From Vibrio panuliri (GTDB taxonomy: Bacteria > Pseudomonadota > Gammaproteobacteria > Enterobacterales > Vibrionaceae): a DNA stretch of 64,000 nt. The DNA lies in contig NZ_AP019654.1 of assembly GCF_009938205.1 (NCBI RefSeq), positions 744,001-808,000 on the forward strand, written 5' to 3'. The notes below the pieces were generated by a model. The model was given only the letters and a program-made list of their open reading frames with translations, ran no database searches and had not been told where the DNA came from. This document shows, in pieces, positions 29,463-38,621 of this stretch (position 1 is its first letter; each line of letters opens with the position of its first letter). The position numbers and the translations under genes were made by a program.

Positions 29463-30701
29463 CTAGATTGCTTTTAACTGCCTAGTCCCAGTCACTGAGA
29501 GGTTGCCTTGGGCTGCCTCTTCTATATGCCCGCTCCACCAGCACATCATTGGTTTTCTGCGTTCTAGATAGTCAGTACGGTTGTATGCGCTACGGACTTG
29601 ATTATCATCGACGTGAGCCAATGCCGACTCAACTAAGTCAGGATCAAAGCCTTGCTCGTTGAGTGTTGTACTCGCTAGTGAGCGTAAGCCGTGGCTAACC
29701 AGTCGACCAGCAAACCCCATACGTTTCAGTGCCATATTCGCTGTTTGGCTATTGCAGGGCTTCTTAGGGTCTCTATCTGACGGAAAAACAAAATCACGAT
29801 GACCGCTTATCGGCTTCATTACTTCTAATAGTGCCAGCATCTGCTCAGTGAGCGGGATGCGATGCTCTCTTCTTTTTTTCATTCTCTCAGCGGGAATGGT
29901 CCAAACTTTCTCTTCCCAATCAACTTCATCCCATCGAGCACCAGATGCTTCCGCAGGGCGTGTCATTGTATGCAGTTGCCACTCAATTAAACAACGCGTA
30001 GTTCGCTTGATACTGGCATTGGCAATCGCGCCCATTAGTTCAGGCAGCTCTGCGGGTGCCAGAGCCGCCATATTTTCTTTTTTGGGCTTTTTGAACGCAG
30101 CGCGAATGCCTGAGAGTGGGTTAGCTTGAATAAGCCCACAGTTCGTCGCGAAGTTCATCACTTCATTGAGTCTTTGAGCTAAGCGCTTAACGGTTTCTAA
30201 ACTTCCTTTGGCTTCTATTGGTTTTAGGAGCTCAATGATTTCTGGTGCCGTAATCGTTTTAACTGGTTTATCTGCAATATGCGGGAAGATATGCAAATCA
30301 AATGATCGCCAAATATCGACGGCATAATCCGGTGTAACCGAGTCTTTTTTGATTTCAAACCATTTAGTAGTGACATTCAAGAATGTGTGCTCGTGAATTT
30401 CTTTATGGGCTTGTTGTTGTCTTTTTCGTTCTTCTTGAGGATCAATACCTTGTGCGATCAGCTCTTTTGCTAAAAGAGAGCTTTTTCTTGCTTGTACAAG
30501 AGAAATGTCAGGATATCTACCTAGGCTTAGGTTGGCGCGCTTTCCACTTATAGGGCGATAGTAATTGAGTTGCCACTGTTTCGAACCACTAGGTAAAACT
30601 CGTAGTTTCAATCCTTGACCATCTACTAGGTAATACTCTTTTTCTTTCGGCTTAGCGTTTTTGACTTCCGTAGCGGATAGCTGTTTTGTCTGTCTCGGCA
30701 T
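29463..30701 (-). CDS. Tyrosine-type integrase (P4-like, DUF4102 N-terminus)
   Basis: The 412-residue site-specific recombinase has the DUF4102 arm-binding N-terminus (about 5-90; LSATEVKNAKPKEKEYYLVDG), a core-binding SAM-like domain, and a C-terminal catalytic domain with Arg in TMTRPAEASG, HGLR in SHGLRSLAST, a later His in ALAHVDD, and the nucleophile Tyr in NRTDYLERR. The set is complete, so it should be active. It lies directly beyond the 3' end of ssrA, its expected target, and reads away from it. This matches the integrase position of VPI-1 in V. cholerae. No excisionase gene is visible nearby. Confidence 0.93.
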   Translation of the reverse strand: MPRQTKQLSATEVKNAKPKEKEYYLVDGQGLKLRVLPSGSKQWQLNYYRPISGKRANLSLGRYPDISLVQARKSSLLAKELIAQGIDPQEERKRQQQAHKEIHEHTFLNVTTKWFEIKKDSVTPDYAVDIWRSFDLHIFPHIADKPVKTITAPEIIELLKPIEAKGSLETVKRLAQRLNEVMNFATNCGLIQANPLSGIRAAFKKPKKENMAALAPAELPELMGAIANASIKRTTRCLIEWQLHTMTRPAEASGARWDEVDWEEKVWTIPAERMKKRREHRIPLTEQMLALLEVMKPISGHRDFVFPSDRDPKKPCNSQTANMALKRMGFAGRLVSHGLRSLASTTLNEQGFDPDLVESALAHVDDNQVRSAYNRTDYLERRKPMMCWWSGHIEEAAQGNLSVTGTRQLKAI

Positions 30702-30702
30702 G

Positions 30703-30757
30703 TTTAGGAACCAAAAGTTAGGAACATAAATCCTAGGTTCCTACAACGGTTCCTAAA
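30703..30757. promoter_or_regulatory. Four TTAGGAACC boxes in mirror arrangement before the integrase
   Basis: TTTAGGAACC (30703-30712) and TTAGGAAC (30718-30725) face GGTTCCTA (30736-30743) and GGTTCCTAAA (30748-30757), so two copies point each way around a centre near 30731. Weaker relatives (GGAACCTT at 30783, GGTTCTTA at 30817) follow. They abut the integrase ATG. Integrase arm sites or a repressor operator are the obvious readings. Confidence 0.65.
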
Positions 30758-30830
30758 AGTCAAAGATGTCATGAAACACTCTGGAACCTTAATGGATGCT
30801 AAGTTATTGATTTTTGGTTCTTACAGGTAT

Positions 30831-30855
30831 AAAAAAAGACGTCCTGGGACGTCTT
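30831..30855 (-). terminator. Terminator of ssrA
   Basis: On the minus strand AAGACGTCC and GGACGTCTT form a 9-bp stem followed by seven Ts. It lies 13 bp beyond the tmRNA CCA end. Confidence 0.85.
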
Positions 30856-30867
30856 AATTCAATGAAT

Positions 30868-31235
30868 TGGTGGAGCTGGCGGGAGTTGAACCCGCGTCCG
30901 AAAACCTTTCATCATTGGTACTACATGCTTAGTCGATCTTTAATTTCACCACCGACCTGCGAACCGACACGCTAGTTGATGGCTATCCTGAATTATAATT
31001 CGTCGTTCATCTCTCAGGCGGGAGAATCCGGACTAGCGCGTTTGGGTTTGATCCCTCGTAATTCCCCGTCTTACGTGCGGAAGCTAGGGCGAGAGAGCTC
31101 TGAGCAGGTTATTAAGCTGCTAGTGCGTAGTTTTCGTCGTTTGCGACTATTTTTTTGCGGTTTGTTAACGAGGCCTACCGCACCTCGGCATGCACCTCAG
31201 ACTTCTGAATTCCCGTCGAATCCTAAATCAGCCCC
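30868..31235 (-). ncRNA. ssrA: Transfer-messenger RNA (tmRNA)
   Basis: The 5' end GGGGCTGATTTAGGATTCGA (from 31235) and the 3' tRNA-like arm with GGTTCAACTCCCGCC, ending CCACCA at 30868, are diagnostic of tmRNA. The length is 368 nt. It rescues stalled ribosomes with SmpB, encoded 67 bp upstream on the same strand. The 3' arm is the island's expected attachment site, with the integrase immediately beyond it. I did not find a second copy of the arm within the island. Confidence 0.97.
31112..31144 (-). other. tmRNA tag-peptide reading frame
   Basis: Reading GCA AAC GAC GAA AAC TAC GCA CTA GCA GCT TAA gives the proteolysis tag ANDENYALAA, followed by a stop. It lies inside ssrA and uses a GCA resume codon. 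Confidence 0.95.
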
Positions 31236-31302
31236 AAGTGTTCGAAGCATAGTACCAGAAAAGCTAGACCTGTCTAGTACTCTACCTCTTAAGTGGTCAA
31301 GA

Positions 31303-31788
31303 TTAGCGCAATCCGCTCTTCATTACGCGCGCTTTTTCACGAGCCCAATCTTTTTCTTTAAGATCAGTACGTTTATCGTGCAGTTTCTTACCTTTTGCTA
31401 CACCAATCTTAATCTTCACCCAAGAGCGAGACCAATAGAGTGATAGGGCAGCAAGTGTCATACCTTCACGGTTGATTCGACCAAATAAGTTGTCGAGTTC
31501 GCGACGGCTCATTAGTAGTTTACGCACGCGTGTCGGGTTTGCGACAACGTGAGTCGATGCTTGATTAAGAGGAGTGATTGTCATGCCGCTGATAAAGGCT
31601 TCTCCGTCACGCATAAACACATAGCTTTCTGCGATATTGGCTTTGCCTTGGCGTAGGGCTTTCACTTCCCAGCCTTGTAGCTCCAAGCCAGCTTCAATTT
31701 CATCGTCAATGAAGTATTCGTGGCGAGCTTTCTTGTTAAGCGCGATAGTATTGCTACCCGCTTTTTGTTTTGAATTTTTCTTTGCCAT
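31303..31788 (-). CDS. smpB: SsrA-binding protein SmpB
   Basis: The 161-residue protein matches SmpB throughout: [12 protein letters not shown] near the start, [15 protein letters not shown], and the basic C-terminal tail (about 130-161; [17 protein letters not shown]) that enters the mRNA channel. It binds the tRNA-like domain of tmRNA and brings it to stalled ribosomes. It is followed by ssrA on the same strand and is divergent from ratA. Confidence 0.97.
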   Translation of the reverse strand: MAKKNSKQKAGSNTIALNKKARHEYFIDDEIEAGLELQGWEVKALRQGKANIAESYVFMRDGEAFISGMTITPLNQASTHVVANPTRVRKLLMSRRELDNLFGRINREGMTLAALSLYWSRSWVKIKIGVAKGKKLHDKRTDLKEKDWAREKARVMKSGLR

Positions 31789-31907
31789 AATGGCGACATT
31801 ATACGGTGCGTAGTGGGGTTAGCAAATCCCTTTATTTGCGCTCAAGGCAAATAAAAGTAAAATTGCTTAGAGCTTAACGCTCAATTGTTCGTGAAGTAGG
31901 AGAATAT

Positions 31908-32351
31908 ATGAAGCAAGTCACTCGTTCTGCGTTGGTGTCCTTTAGTGCTGAGCAGATGTTTGATCTGGTTAATGATGTTGCCCGTTATCCAGAATTTTTA
32001 CCTGGATGTTCAGGATCGCGTATTCTAGAGGCGAGTGCATCAGGCATGGTTGCTTCGGTTGATGTTTCAAAAGCGGGGATCAGCAAAACGTTTACCACTT
32101 CGAATGAACTCGTCGCGGGTGAAGCAATTTTAATGAACCTTGTGGATGGTCCATTTAAAACCCTAAAGGGCGGTTGGTTCTTTACTGCTCTTGATGAACA
32201 AGCGTGTAAAGTTGAGCTAAAACTGGAATTTGAGTTTTCCAGCAAGATGATTGAACTCGCTTTCGGCAAAATTTTTAATGAGTTGACCAGTAATATGGTA
32301 AACGCTTTTACCAAACGCGCGAAACAGGTGTACGAGTGTTATGAGTATTGA
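31908..32351 (+). CDS. ratA: RatA/Coq10-type START-like protein
   Basis: The 147-residue polyketide cyclase/START-like (SRPBCC) protein has the family N-terminus, with [22 protein letters not shown]. In E. coli the orthologue RatA was reported to interfere with 70S ribosome assembly, while the Coq10 branch binds ubiquinone. It overlaps rnfH by 11 nt, the conserved ratA-rnfH pair, and diverges from smpB. The GTAGGAG site fits ATG 31908. Confidence 0.9.
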   Translation: MKQVTRSALVSFSAEQMFDLVNDVARYPEFLPGCSGSRILEASASGMVASVDVSKAGISKTFTTSNELVAGEAILMNLVDGPFKTLKGGWFFTALDEQACKVELKLEFEFSSKMIELAFGKIFNELTSNMVNAFTKRAKQVYECYEY

Positions 32352-32694
32352 GTCGGATATGATCCATGTTGAGGTAGTGTACGCACTGCCAAATGAGCAA
32401 CGTGTATTCACTCTTGTGGTAAACAAAGCAATGACAGCCGAAGAGATTATTGCCCAGTCAGGCGTGCTTGAGCTTTACCCAGAGATTGATCTGAAAGTAA
32501 ACAAAATTGGTGTCTATAGCCGAAATGTGCGTTTAGATGCGACGGTACGCGATGGCGATCGAATTGAAATTTATCGCCCATTATTGGCTGATCCGAAAGA
32601 GATTCGTCGTAAACGAGCGGAACAGGCCAAAGCAGCGGGTTCTGCAGACCCTGTGACAGGCGGTAAGCCAAATACCCTGCGTAAAACAGACTAA
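32341..32694 (+). CDS. rnfH: RnfH family ubiquitin-like protein
   Basis: The 117-residue protein has a beta-grasp ubiquitin-like core (about 8-95): [18 protein letters not shown], then [15 protein letters not shown] strands and [10 protein letters not shown]. The tail is Lys/Arg-rich. The role is uncertain; the name comes from Rnf-associated homologues, and the E. coli copy is also called RatB. It is translationally coupled to ratA and followed by a strong terminator. Confidence 0.9.
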   Translation: MSIESDMIHVEVVYALPNEQRVFTLVVNKAMTAEEIIAQSGVLELYPEIDLKVNKIGVYSRNVRLDATVRDGDRIEIYRPLLADPKEIRRKRAEQAKAAGSADPVTGGKPNTLRKTD

Positions 32695-32721
32695 CTGTGT
32701 TTTGGGTGGTACAAATAAAAC

Positions 32722-32746
32722 AAAGGCTCGCATTGTGCGAGCCTTT
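32722..32746. terminator. Bidirectional terminator between rnfH and bamE
   Basis: AAAGGCTCGCA (32722-32732) pairs with TGCGAGCCTTT (32736-32746) with flanking A/T runs. Confidence 0.9.
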
Positions 32747-32760
32747 TTAATGTTTCAATA

Positions 32761-33120
32761 TTAGTTAATACTCTCGTAGAAAGATTCACTAATAGGGTAA
32801 TCACCAGTCACTTCAACTAGGCGTCCTTGGTCATCGAAGCTCACAATCAAATCTCGTTGGATTGATGCGTTATGCCCTTCGGTGTGATGGTAGATGTAAT
32901 ACCAAGTATTTGGGTATCCGTTTTCTACTAGCATCGGTGAGCCCATCACAAAGCGAACTTGCTCTTTGCTCATACCAAACTTTAACTTGTTTACCGCTTC
33001 TTGCTCAATGTAGTTGCCTTGGTTGATATCAATGCGATAAACCAATTTTTCTAACAGTGAACAACCCGTTAGCATTGTCATAGCGAGAGGTAATGCGATA
33101 AGCCACTTTTTAAATTGCAT
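32761..33120 (-). CDS. bamE: Outer-membrane assembly lipoprotein BamE
   Basis: The 119-residue lipoprotein has the lipobox LTGC (signal about residues 1-18) and the SmpA/OmlA fold: [18 protein letters not shown] then NTWYYIYH. It belongs to the BAM complex that inserts beta-barrel proteins. The frame extends to 33144, but ATG 33120 (MQFKKWL) gives a proper short signal peptide. It faces the rnfH terminator and lies next to recN, as in other Vibrio. Confidence 0.93.
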   Translation of the reverse strand: MQFKKWLIALPLAMTMLTGCSLLEKLVYRIDINQGNYIEQEAVNKLKFGMSKEQVRFVMGSPMLVENGYPNTWYYIYHHTEGHNASIQRDLIVSFDDQGRLVEVTGDYPISESFYESIN

Positions 33121-33274
33121 ACTCAAATTCTTGTAACTATCCATTTGTTAAACTGGGCTGATAATAAACAAGCTTTGCCCTAATGTAAAAAGCTCATCTT
33201 GTTTTGAATTATTTCAGACCATGATTTTTGAATTTGGTTGCAAAGTCAGCATACAAATCACGTAAATTAATGAA

Positions 33275-34939
33275 TTAGGCCGCAATCAATAGCTCGCGAG
33301 CATTCGCAAGTGTTGATTCGGTAATCTGGCTGCCACCGAGCAAACGAGCTAATTCTGCAACACGTTGATCTTCTGCCAGCTGATTCATCCGCGTTTCGGT
33401 TTTGCCGGCTTTGGTTTGTTTAGCAACAAACAGCTGTTGATGACCACAACCCGCGACTTGAGGTAGATGCGTAACACACAGCACTTGGGTTGACTCGCCA
33501 AGCTTACGCAGCATTTTGCCTACCACGGCCGCTGTCGGACCACTGATACCGACATCAACCTCATCGAAGATCAGGCTAGGGGTATCAACTTTCTGCGCGG
33601 TGATCACTTGAATCGCCAACGAGATACGGGATAGCTCACCACCAGAAGCGACTTTCGCTATTGGCTGCATAGGCTGACCAGGGTTCGTCGATACAACAAA
33701 ACATACGCTGTCTAAACCAAGTGGTGAAGGGTGGGCGCCTTGGTTGTTCACTTCGATACTGAACTGCGCTTTTTCCATGCTCAGTTCATGCATGCTGGCA
33801 GTGATAAGCTTGTTGAGCTCTTTGGCGTAGCGGCAACGTGATTTATGCAGTTTCTCCGCACTTGCCAAAAACGCTTGGTACTTGGTTTCGACGTCTTGTG
33901 CGAGTTCTTCCAGTTTTTCATCTGAACAATCAAGTTGCTCAATTTGTGTCAATAAGTCTTGATGGTGCTGATAGAGCTCTTCTGGCAAAACATGGTGTTT
34001 ACGCGACATCGACATCACCTTTGAAAAACGTTCTTCAACAAAAGCCATACGTGCGGGGTCGACATCAATGCTATCGAGGTAGTTGCGCAGTTCACTGTTG
34101 GCCTCTTCTACTTGGATGATCGCTTCTGCCAGCATATTGGGCAGTTCCGCTAGTTTCTCATCCAGTTCAGCCAGCTGAACTAAGGAGTGACTGGCTGATT
34201 GCAGAATACCAAGCGCATTAACCTCTTCACCTTCGTAAATAAGCTCGATGGCTTGTTGGCAAGTTGAGGCAAGTTCTCCGCTATTGGACAAGCGTTTGTG
34301 TTCTTGTTCGAGTTCTTCATACTCCTCCTCACCAAGTGAAAGTTCATTGAGCTCTTTGATTTGGTATTCCAACAGCTGTTTCTGCGCTTGGTTTTGTGCG
34401 CTATTTTCGCGTAGCTGCTTTAAGTTGTTGTCCGCCTGACGCCAAGTTTGGTAAGCGTTGCGGGTATTTTTCAGCAAGCTAAGGTGTCCGGCGTATTGAT
34501 CGAGCATCGCCAGTTGGTATTCACTTTTCATTAACTGGTGATGGGCGTGTTGACCATGGATATTAATCAGCAGTTGCCCTAAAGATTTTAGTTGGGAAAG
34601 GGGGACTGGGCTGCCGTTAATAAAAGCGCGTGAGCGACCATCTTTTGTGATGGTGCGGCGCAAAATGCAGTCATTGCTATCTAACAGTTCATTATCTTCT
34701 AACCAGCGGGTGGCGTGGAGGTTATTCTCCAATGAAAAAGCCGCACTCACTTCGGTTTTTTCTTCACCTTGGCGCACCATGGAGGCTTCAGCGCGTCCGC
34801 CCAAACATAAACCGAGCGCATCAATCGCAATGGATTTACCTGCACCTGTTTCGCCCGTAATGGTGGTCATGCCTTTAGAAAGTTCTAGCTGCAAAGACTT
34901 AACAATAGCGAAATTATTAACACTTAAGTGAGCCAGCAT
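33275..34939 (-). CDS. recN: DNA repair protein RecN
   Basis: The 554-residue SMC-like ATPase has Walker A GETGAGKS (about 29-36), a long central coiled coil (about 160-370), and a C-terminal ABC signature ([13 protein letters not shown]) with Walker [13 protein letters not shown]. It acts in double-strand break repair and is among the most strongly SOS-induced proteins. Two LexA boxes upstream match that. The normal length is about 553 residues. Confidence 0.97.
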   Translation of the reverse strand: MLAHLSVNNFAIVKSLQLELSKGMTTITGETGAGKSIAIDALGLCLGGRAEASMVRQGEEKTEVSAAFSLENNLHATRWLEDNELLDSNDCILRRTITKDGRSRAFINGSPVPLSQLKSLGQLLINIHGQHAHHQLMKSEYQLAMLDQYAGHLSLLKNTRNAYQTWRQADNNLKQLRENSAQNQAQKQLLEYQIKELNELSLGEEEYEELEQEHKRLSNSGELASTCQQAIELIYEGEEVNALGILQSASHSLVQLAELDEKLAELPNMLAEAIIQVEEANSELRNYLDSIDVDPARMAFVEERFSKVMSMSRKHHVLPEELYQHHQDLLTQIEQLDCSDEKLEELAQDVETKYQAFLASAEKLHKSRCRYAKELNKLITASMHELSMEKAQFSIEVNNQGAHPSPLGLDSVCFVVSTNPGQPMQPIAKVASGGELSRISLAIQVITAQKVDTPSLIFDEVDVGISGPTAAVVGKMLRKLGESTQVLCVTHLPQVAGCGHQQLFVAKQTKAGKTETRMNQLAEDQRVAELARLLGGSQITESTLANARELLIAA

Positions 34940-34966
34940 TTTAATTACCTGTTTAAATGAACAATA

Positions 34967-34982
34967 CTGTATATAGATTCAG
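34967..34982 (-). promoter_or_regulatory. LexA box 1 upstream of recN
   Basis: CTGTATATAGATTCAG fits CTG-N10-CAG. It lies 28 bp upstream of the recN start. Confidence 0.8.
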
Positions 34983-34988
34983 TATATA

Positions 34989-35004
34989 CTGTTTCTTTAT
35001 ACAG
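34989..35004 (-). promoter_or_regulatory. LexA box 2 upstream of recN
   Basis: CTGTTTCTTTATACAG fits CTG-N10-CAG. Its centre is 22 bp from that of box 1, so two LexA dimers would lie on about the same DNA face. Confidence 0.82.
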
Positions 35005-35141
35005 TAAATACAGGTGGGCAAAAAATTGTGAGCAAAGTGGAGGAAAATCGCGATCAAGTTACATTGCTTGCTTAATTCTTAGCTACTTTGCAAGGAAGTT
35101 GAGCAAATACTATTTATAAGTCTTTGCTCGAAAATGAAAAA

Positions 35142-35168
35142 TCCGAGCATGAACCAGTTTGGTCTCGG
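35142..35168 (-). terminator. Terminator of the LysR gene at 35169
   Basis: On the minus strand CCGAG...CTCGG with an inner ACCA/TGGT is followed by ATTTTTCATTTT, directly after the stop codon. Confidence 0.65.
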
Positions 35169-36026
35169 TTAAGATGATAATTGTTTGGCTAACAGTTCGA
35201 TGCATTTTTGCACGGCGATCGGAGCGTGATGGTTATAAGCCGTGAGCGCAAAAACCGTATTGTCAGGTAAAGTCCAACTTGGCGTGAGGTTAACGATACT
35301 GTTGTCGAGTTGCTCAAGGTAAAAGGCTGGGATAAGGCCAATACCAGCGCCCGCACGGATTAAGGCAAGACAACTATGAAATGAGTTGGTAATACACCTA
35401 GCTTGGCTTACAAACGGTGGTACTACGCTTTCGCAGGAACGGAAATGGTGCACATACTGCTGACCTTGCCAAGAGTTGGCGATATAAGCTAGTTCTTCAA
35501 GAGGTTTTCCTATCATTTTGGGGTGTCCACAAAGTACATCGCGAAACTGCCCAATACGCCTTTGTTTTAGCGTGCTATCAGGGGAGTGGCCGACTCGGAT
35601 GGCAAGATCAATGTCATGCTGCATAAAGTCGAGTCGTTGATCGTCGTTAATCAACTCCGGGCGCAATTTCGGATACAGCTTAATAAGATCGGCTATCACA
35701 GGTGCGATTAGGGTGTCCATCAATGCGTGTGGTGCCGTGATGCGAATTCTACCCGAGGGCTCTGTTTGATGTTGGCGAGTGTTATCCCACGCGGTATCAG
35801 CGATGAGGTTGATGTTTTTGCAGCTTTGATAGAATTGTTCGCCGATTTCGGTCAAAGATTGTCGGCGCGTGGTGCGTTTTAGTAGAGTTATCCCAAGTTC
35901 TTGCTCAAGCGTTTTTAGGTGTTGGCTGACAACGGACTTTGATAGTTCGAGTTTATCCGCGGCAGCCGAGACAGAGCCTTGTTCGACGATATGGGCAAAG
36001 ATAGACATTTGTCTGAGTCTATTCAT
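35169..36026 (-). CDS. LysR family transcriptional regulator
   Basis: The 285-residue LysR protein has an N-terminal helix-turn-helix (about 3-60; GSVSAAADKLELSKSVVSQHLKTLE) and an effector domain. The TTRRQSLTEIG stretch places it near the CrgA-like branch. It is divergent from the NTF2-like gene at 36123, so it probably regulates that gene from the 96-bp shared region. The effector is unknown. Confidence 0.88.
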   Translation of the reverse strand: MNRLRQMSIFAHIVEQGSVSAAADKLELSKSVVSQHLKTLEQELGITLLKRTTRRQSLTEIGEQFYQSCKNINLIADTAWDNTRQHQTEPSGRIRITAPHALMDTLIAPVIADLIKLYPKLRPELINDDQRLDFMQHDIDLAIRVGHSPDSTLKQRRIGQFRDVLCGHPKMIGKPLEELAYIANSWQGQQYVHHFRSCESVVPPFVSQARCITNSFHSCLALIRAGAGIGLIPAFYLEQLDNSIVNLTPSWTLPDNTVFALTAYNHHAPIAVQKCIELLAKQLSS

Positions 36027-36122
36027 TATTGTTCTCTTTTGTTAAACAGTCACTTCTATTGTCTTTGTATTTCATTGTAATCAATACACCTACACTTGGG
36101 GTATCAAAATTACCAGACAGAA

Positions 36123-36518
36123 ATGGATACAATCGTGAACAAATCAGACCCTAAAGCAGTATTAGAAGCGTGTAAGCAAGGTATCAAGGCGTGGCAAATC
36201 GCGTTTAATCAGCAAGACGCCAAAGGTTGCGCAGCTCAGTATCAAGAAACGTGTACCATGCATGCTCGTCCATTTGGCGATTTTACCGGTCACGAAGCAA
36301 TCGAGGCTTTTTGGCAAGATATTATGGACAAAGGTTTTAACAGTGTTGAGTACACAGATGTTGAATGGCAACCCCTTGGTGACGATGCGTATATTTTGTC
36401 AGCCAAGTGGACGATGAACCAAGCGTTTGGTGTGGTACATAAGGAAGTTTGGCAGCTAGATGCCGATGGTAAAGCACGCCTAGCCAGTGATGACTTTGAA
36501 GTCCTAGGCGAACGTTAA
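36123..36518 (+). CDS. NTF2-like (SnoaL/DUF4440) superfamily protein
   Basis: The 131-residue protein has the NTF2-like cone fold signature: a helix (AWQIAFNQQDAKGCAAQY), then TMHARPFGDFTGHEAIEAFW, and beta strands ending WQLDADGKARLASDDF. Such proteins are small enzymes or ligand binders; its role is unknown. The frame is open from a TTG at 36096, but ATG 36123 is more natural. It is likely controlled by the divergent LysR gene. Confidence 0.75.
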   Translation: MDTIVNKSDPKAVLEACKQGIKAWQIAFNQQDAKGCAAQYQETCTMHARPFGDFTGHEAIEAFWQDIMDKGFNSVEYTDVEWQPLGDDAYILSAKWTMNQAFGVVHKEVWQLDADGKARLASDDFEVLGER

Positions 36519-36557
36519 TGACAGTGCTTATTTTATGAGGCACGATTGTTGACCATC

Positions 36558-36989
36558 GTCATTCCATGGAGCGCGTAAGCGCGAGCAGGGAATCTAGTAT
36601 TATTTGTTTAATGAGAGATTCCCAACTCGGTCGTTCCTTCCTCTCGGGAATGACAAACTTTTACCTTTGTCATTCCATGGAGCGCGCAAGCGCGAGCATG
36701 GGATCTAGTGTTTTTTGTTTAAATGAGAGATTCCCAACTCGGTCGTTCCTCTCTCTTGGGAATGACAAATTTTTACCTTTGTCATTTCATGGAGCGCGTA
36801 AGCGCGAGCAAGGGATCTAGTATTTTCCGTTTAAGAGAGATACTCCCAACTTGGTCGTTCCTCCTTCTTGGGAATGACAAACTTTATCTTTGTCATTCCA
36901 TGGAGCGCGTAAGCGCGAGCAGGGAATCTAGTGTTTTCTATTTCAAAGAGAGATTCCCAACTCGGTCGTTCCTTCCTCTTGGGAATGAC
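36558..36989. repeat. Four tandem copies of a 111-bp palindromic repeat
   Basis: Units of about 97 bp start at 36558, 36669, 36781 and 36892 (period 111-112). Each opens GTCATTCCATGGAGCGCG, carries an inner hairpin GCGCGTAAGCGCG, and closes with GGGAATGAC, so the ends (GTCATTCC/GGAATGAC) and an inner pair (GGGAATCT/AGATTCCC) are self-complementary and each unit can fold on itself. Copies differ at a few positions. Long frames across it have no ribosome sites and are artefacts. Confidence 0.9.
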
Positions 36990-37103
36990 AATTCTAGGGA
37001 TGGTCGTTCCTTCCTCTTGGGAATGACAATTCTAGGGATGGTCGTTCCTACCTCTTGGGAGTGACAATTCGAGGGATGGTCGCTCCTCTCTTTCGAGAGT
37101 CAC
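36990..37103. repeat. Three degenerate 38-bp satellites of the palindrome's right arm
   Basis: ATTCTAGGGATGGTCGTTCC and the following TCTTGGGAATGACA recur three times with growing divergence (about 36990, 37028, 37066). They look derived from the right half of the 111-bp unit. Confidence 0.8.
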
Positions 37104-37217
37104 CATATTGTGGGGGATAGTTGTGATACTTGCACTCGGACACAATACTATTTCAATACAACTGTATTAGCTTATCGTGGCACGTTAGACATTAAATCCT
37201 ATGTCATGACGATACCC

Positions 37218-37502
37218 ATGAAACAACCAGTGGTTTACATCCTATCTAACCAGACAAGACGTTCAATTTACGTTGGAGTAACGACAAATCTCAAAGCGCG
37301 AGTATGGCAGCATCAGAGCGGAATCTGTGAAGGCTTTACCAAGCGCTATCGTATTAACCGATTAGTCTATTTTGAACTTTTCAGTGATATAAGAGAGGCA
37401 ATTGCTCGAGAAAAGCAACTGAAAAAATGGAAGCGTGAGTGGAAGAACAATTTGATCGAGAAGGTTAATCCTACGTGGAGTGACTTGTATCCAGAGATAT
37501 AA
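37218..37502 (+). CDS. Solo GIY-YIG nuclease-domain protein
   Basis: The 94-residue protein is a single GIY-YIG domain: VYIL at 6-9, then IYVGVTTNLKARVWQHQ (about 17-33, with catalytic Arg), and REAIAREKQLKKWKREWK. It resembles the UPF0213/YhbQ-like group, often annotated as an excinuclease-like nuclease. I start at ATG 37218 (MKQPVVYIL); ATG 37206 is also possible, and the longer frame from 37110 has no support. It lies immediately after the 111-bp repeat array, an association worth testing. Confidence 0.85.
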   Translation: MKQPVVYILSNQTRRSIYVGVTTNLKARVWQHQSGICEGFTKRYRINRLVYFELFSDIREAIAREKQLKKWKREWKNNLIEKVNPTWSDLYPEI

Positions 37503-37509
37503 ACGGGAA

Positions 37510-37529
37510 AGCGAAGCCAAAGCTTCGCT
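37510..37529. terminator. Hairpin after the GIY-YIG gene
   Basis: AGCGAAGC (37510-37517) pairs with GCTTCGCT (37522-37529), 8 bp past the stop. No T run follows. Confidence 0.5.
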
Positions 37530-37593
37530 CTAGTCCGTAACGTGTGATTTCATAGCGAATCCTGATTTACTCGCTCGATTCGCCCTTTTGTAT

Positions 37594-38478
37594 CTAAAAC
37601 AGCTTACTTGCCCAGCCTAGCTTGTTACGCAATACGTGGTAGTAGCTATAGTCTTTCGGGTGGATCAACTTGAGCACATTTGGGCTTTGATAGATGTGTA
37701 TTTCATCACCAGGTGAAACTGGCAGTGAAACTTGACCATCACAACTCACTTCCTGAGTACCGCGGTTATCGGGAGAGACAACAAGTTTAATGCGACGTTT
37801 GCTATCAACCACCAATGGGCGGCTTGACAGGGTATGCGGAAACATAGGGACCAGTGAGATGGCATTTAAGCTCGGTGACAAAATAGGGCCACCACCTGAA
37901 AGAGAATAGGCTGTCGAACCTGTTGGGGTGGAAATGATCAAGCCATCAGAGCGTTGAGAGAAAGCGAAGCTATCATCAATGTAGACTTCAAACTCAATCA
38001 TGTGAGCCACTTGCCCTGGGTGCAGTACCGCTTCGTTTAGCGCTGCATTATGACTTTTGATTTGCTTGTGGCGATGGATCTCTGCTTCCAATAAAAAGCG
38101 TTCTTCTTCGATAAACTCACCATCAAGCACTGCTTTTAATGCTGTTTTGAAATCTTCAGGGTTAAGATCGGTCAAAAAGCCAAGGTTTCCGCGGTTAACA
38201 CCGATAACAGAAATATCGAACCGCGACAAAACGCGAGCTGCACCGAGCATATTACCGTCGCCACCAACCACAACAGCAAGGTCTGCAATTTTGCCAAGTT
38301 GAATAAGACTCGCAAAATTCTCTTGTGGGAGATCACTTAAAATATCGCCCAAACGGTCATCGATATAGACAGTGTAACCCTCGGCAGTTAGCCACTCAAA
38401 CAGCTCTCGATGAGTTTGAATTGCTTGCTGATCTCGAGGTTTACCAATGATGGCGATCACTTCAAAAGTTTTTTTCAT
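37594..38478 (-). CDS. nadK: NAD kinase
   Basis: The 294-residue enzyme has the NAD kinase motif [11 protein letters not shown] (about 73-83), then [21 protein letters not shown] NE/D motif, and [18 protein letters not shown]. It makes NADP from NAD and ATP in the cytoplasm. It is divergent from grpE, as in other Vibrio. Confidence 0.97.
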   Translation of the reverse strand: MKKTFEVIAIIGKPRDQQAIQTHRELFEWLTAEGYTVYIDDRLGDILSDLPQENFASLIQLGKIADLAVVVGGDGNMLGAARVLSRFDISVIGVNRGNLGFLTDLNPEDFKTALKAVLDGEFIEEERFLLEAEIHRHKQIKSHNAALNEAVLHPGQVAHMIEFEVYIDDSFAFSQRSDGLIISTPTGSTAYSLSGGGPILSPSLNAISLVPMFPHTLSSRPLVVDSKRRIKLVVSPDNRGTQEVSCDGQVSLPVSPGDEIHIYQSPNVLKLIHPKDYSYYHVLRNKLGWASKLF

Positions 38479-38499
38479 GGCTTTTCCGGCACAATTAGG

Positions 38500-38525
38500 C
38501 TTGATTCGACAATCTTCATCCCCAT
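38500..38525 (+). promoter_or_regulatory. Sigma-32-type heat-shock promoter of grpE
   Basis: CTTGAT (38500-38505), a 14-bp spacer, then CCCCAT (38520-38525) matches the sigma-32 pattern CTTGAA-N13-17-CCCCAT. It lies about 97 bp before grpE. Confidence 0.7.
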
Positions 38526-38621
38526 AATAAAGGCAAGTTAGCTAAATATGCGAATTTTTGTGTATTAACGCGTGTATACGTCGCACGCAAGCAACACAAA
38601 TGCGAGAATTCTGGAGATATC

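Noticed and set aside
30868..30960. tRNA gene at the 3' end of ssrA
   Set aside because: The T-arm and acceptor belong to the tmRNA; there is no anticodon arm, and the tag frame confirms tmRNA.
30976..31443. 155-residue frame on the plus strand
   Set aside because: It is antisense to tmRNA and the end of smpB, and has no ribosome site.
36566..37064. Long plus-strand frames through the repeat array
   Set aside because: They translate the 111-bp repeat (MERVSAS..., GRSFL.GMTN recurring), lack ribosome sites, and change frame with each copy.
36558..37103. CRISPR array
   Set aside because: The units are 97-bp palindromes in tandem with near-identical joins; there are no short repeats with unique spacers and no cas genes.
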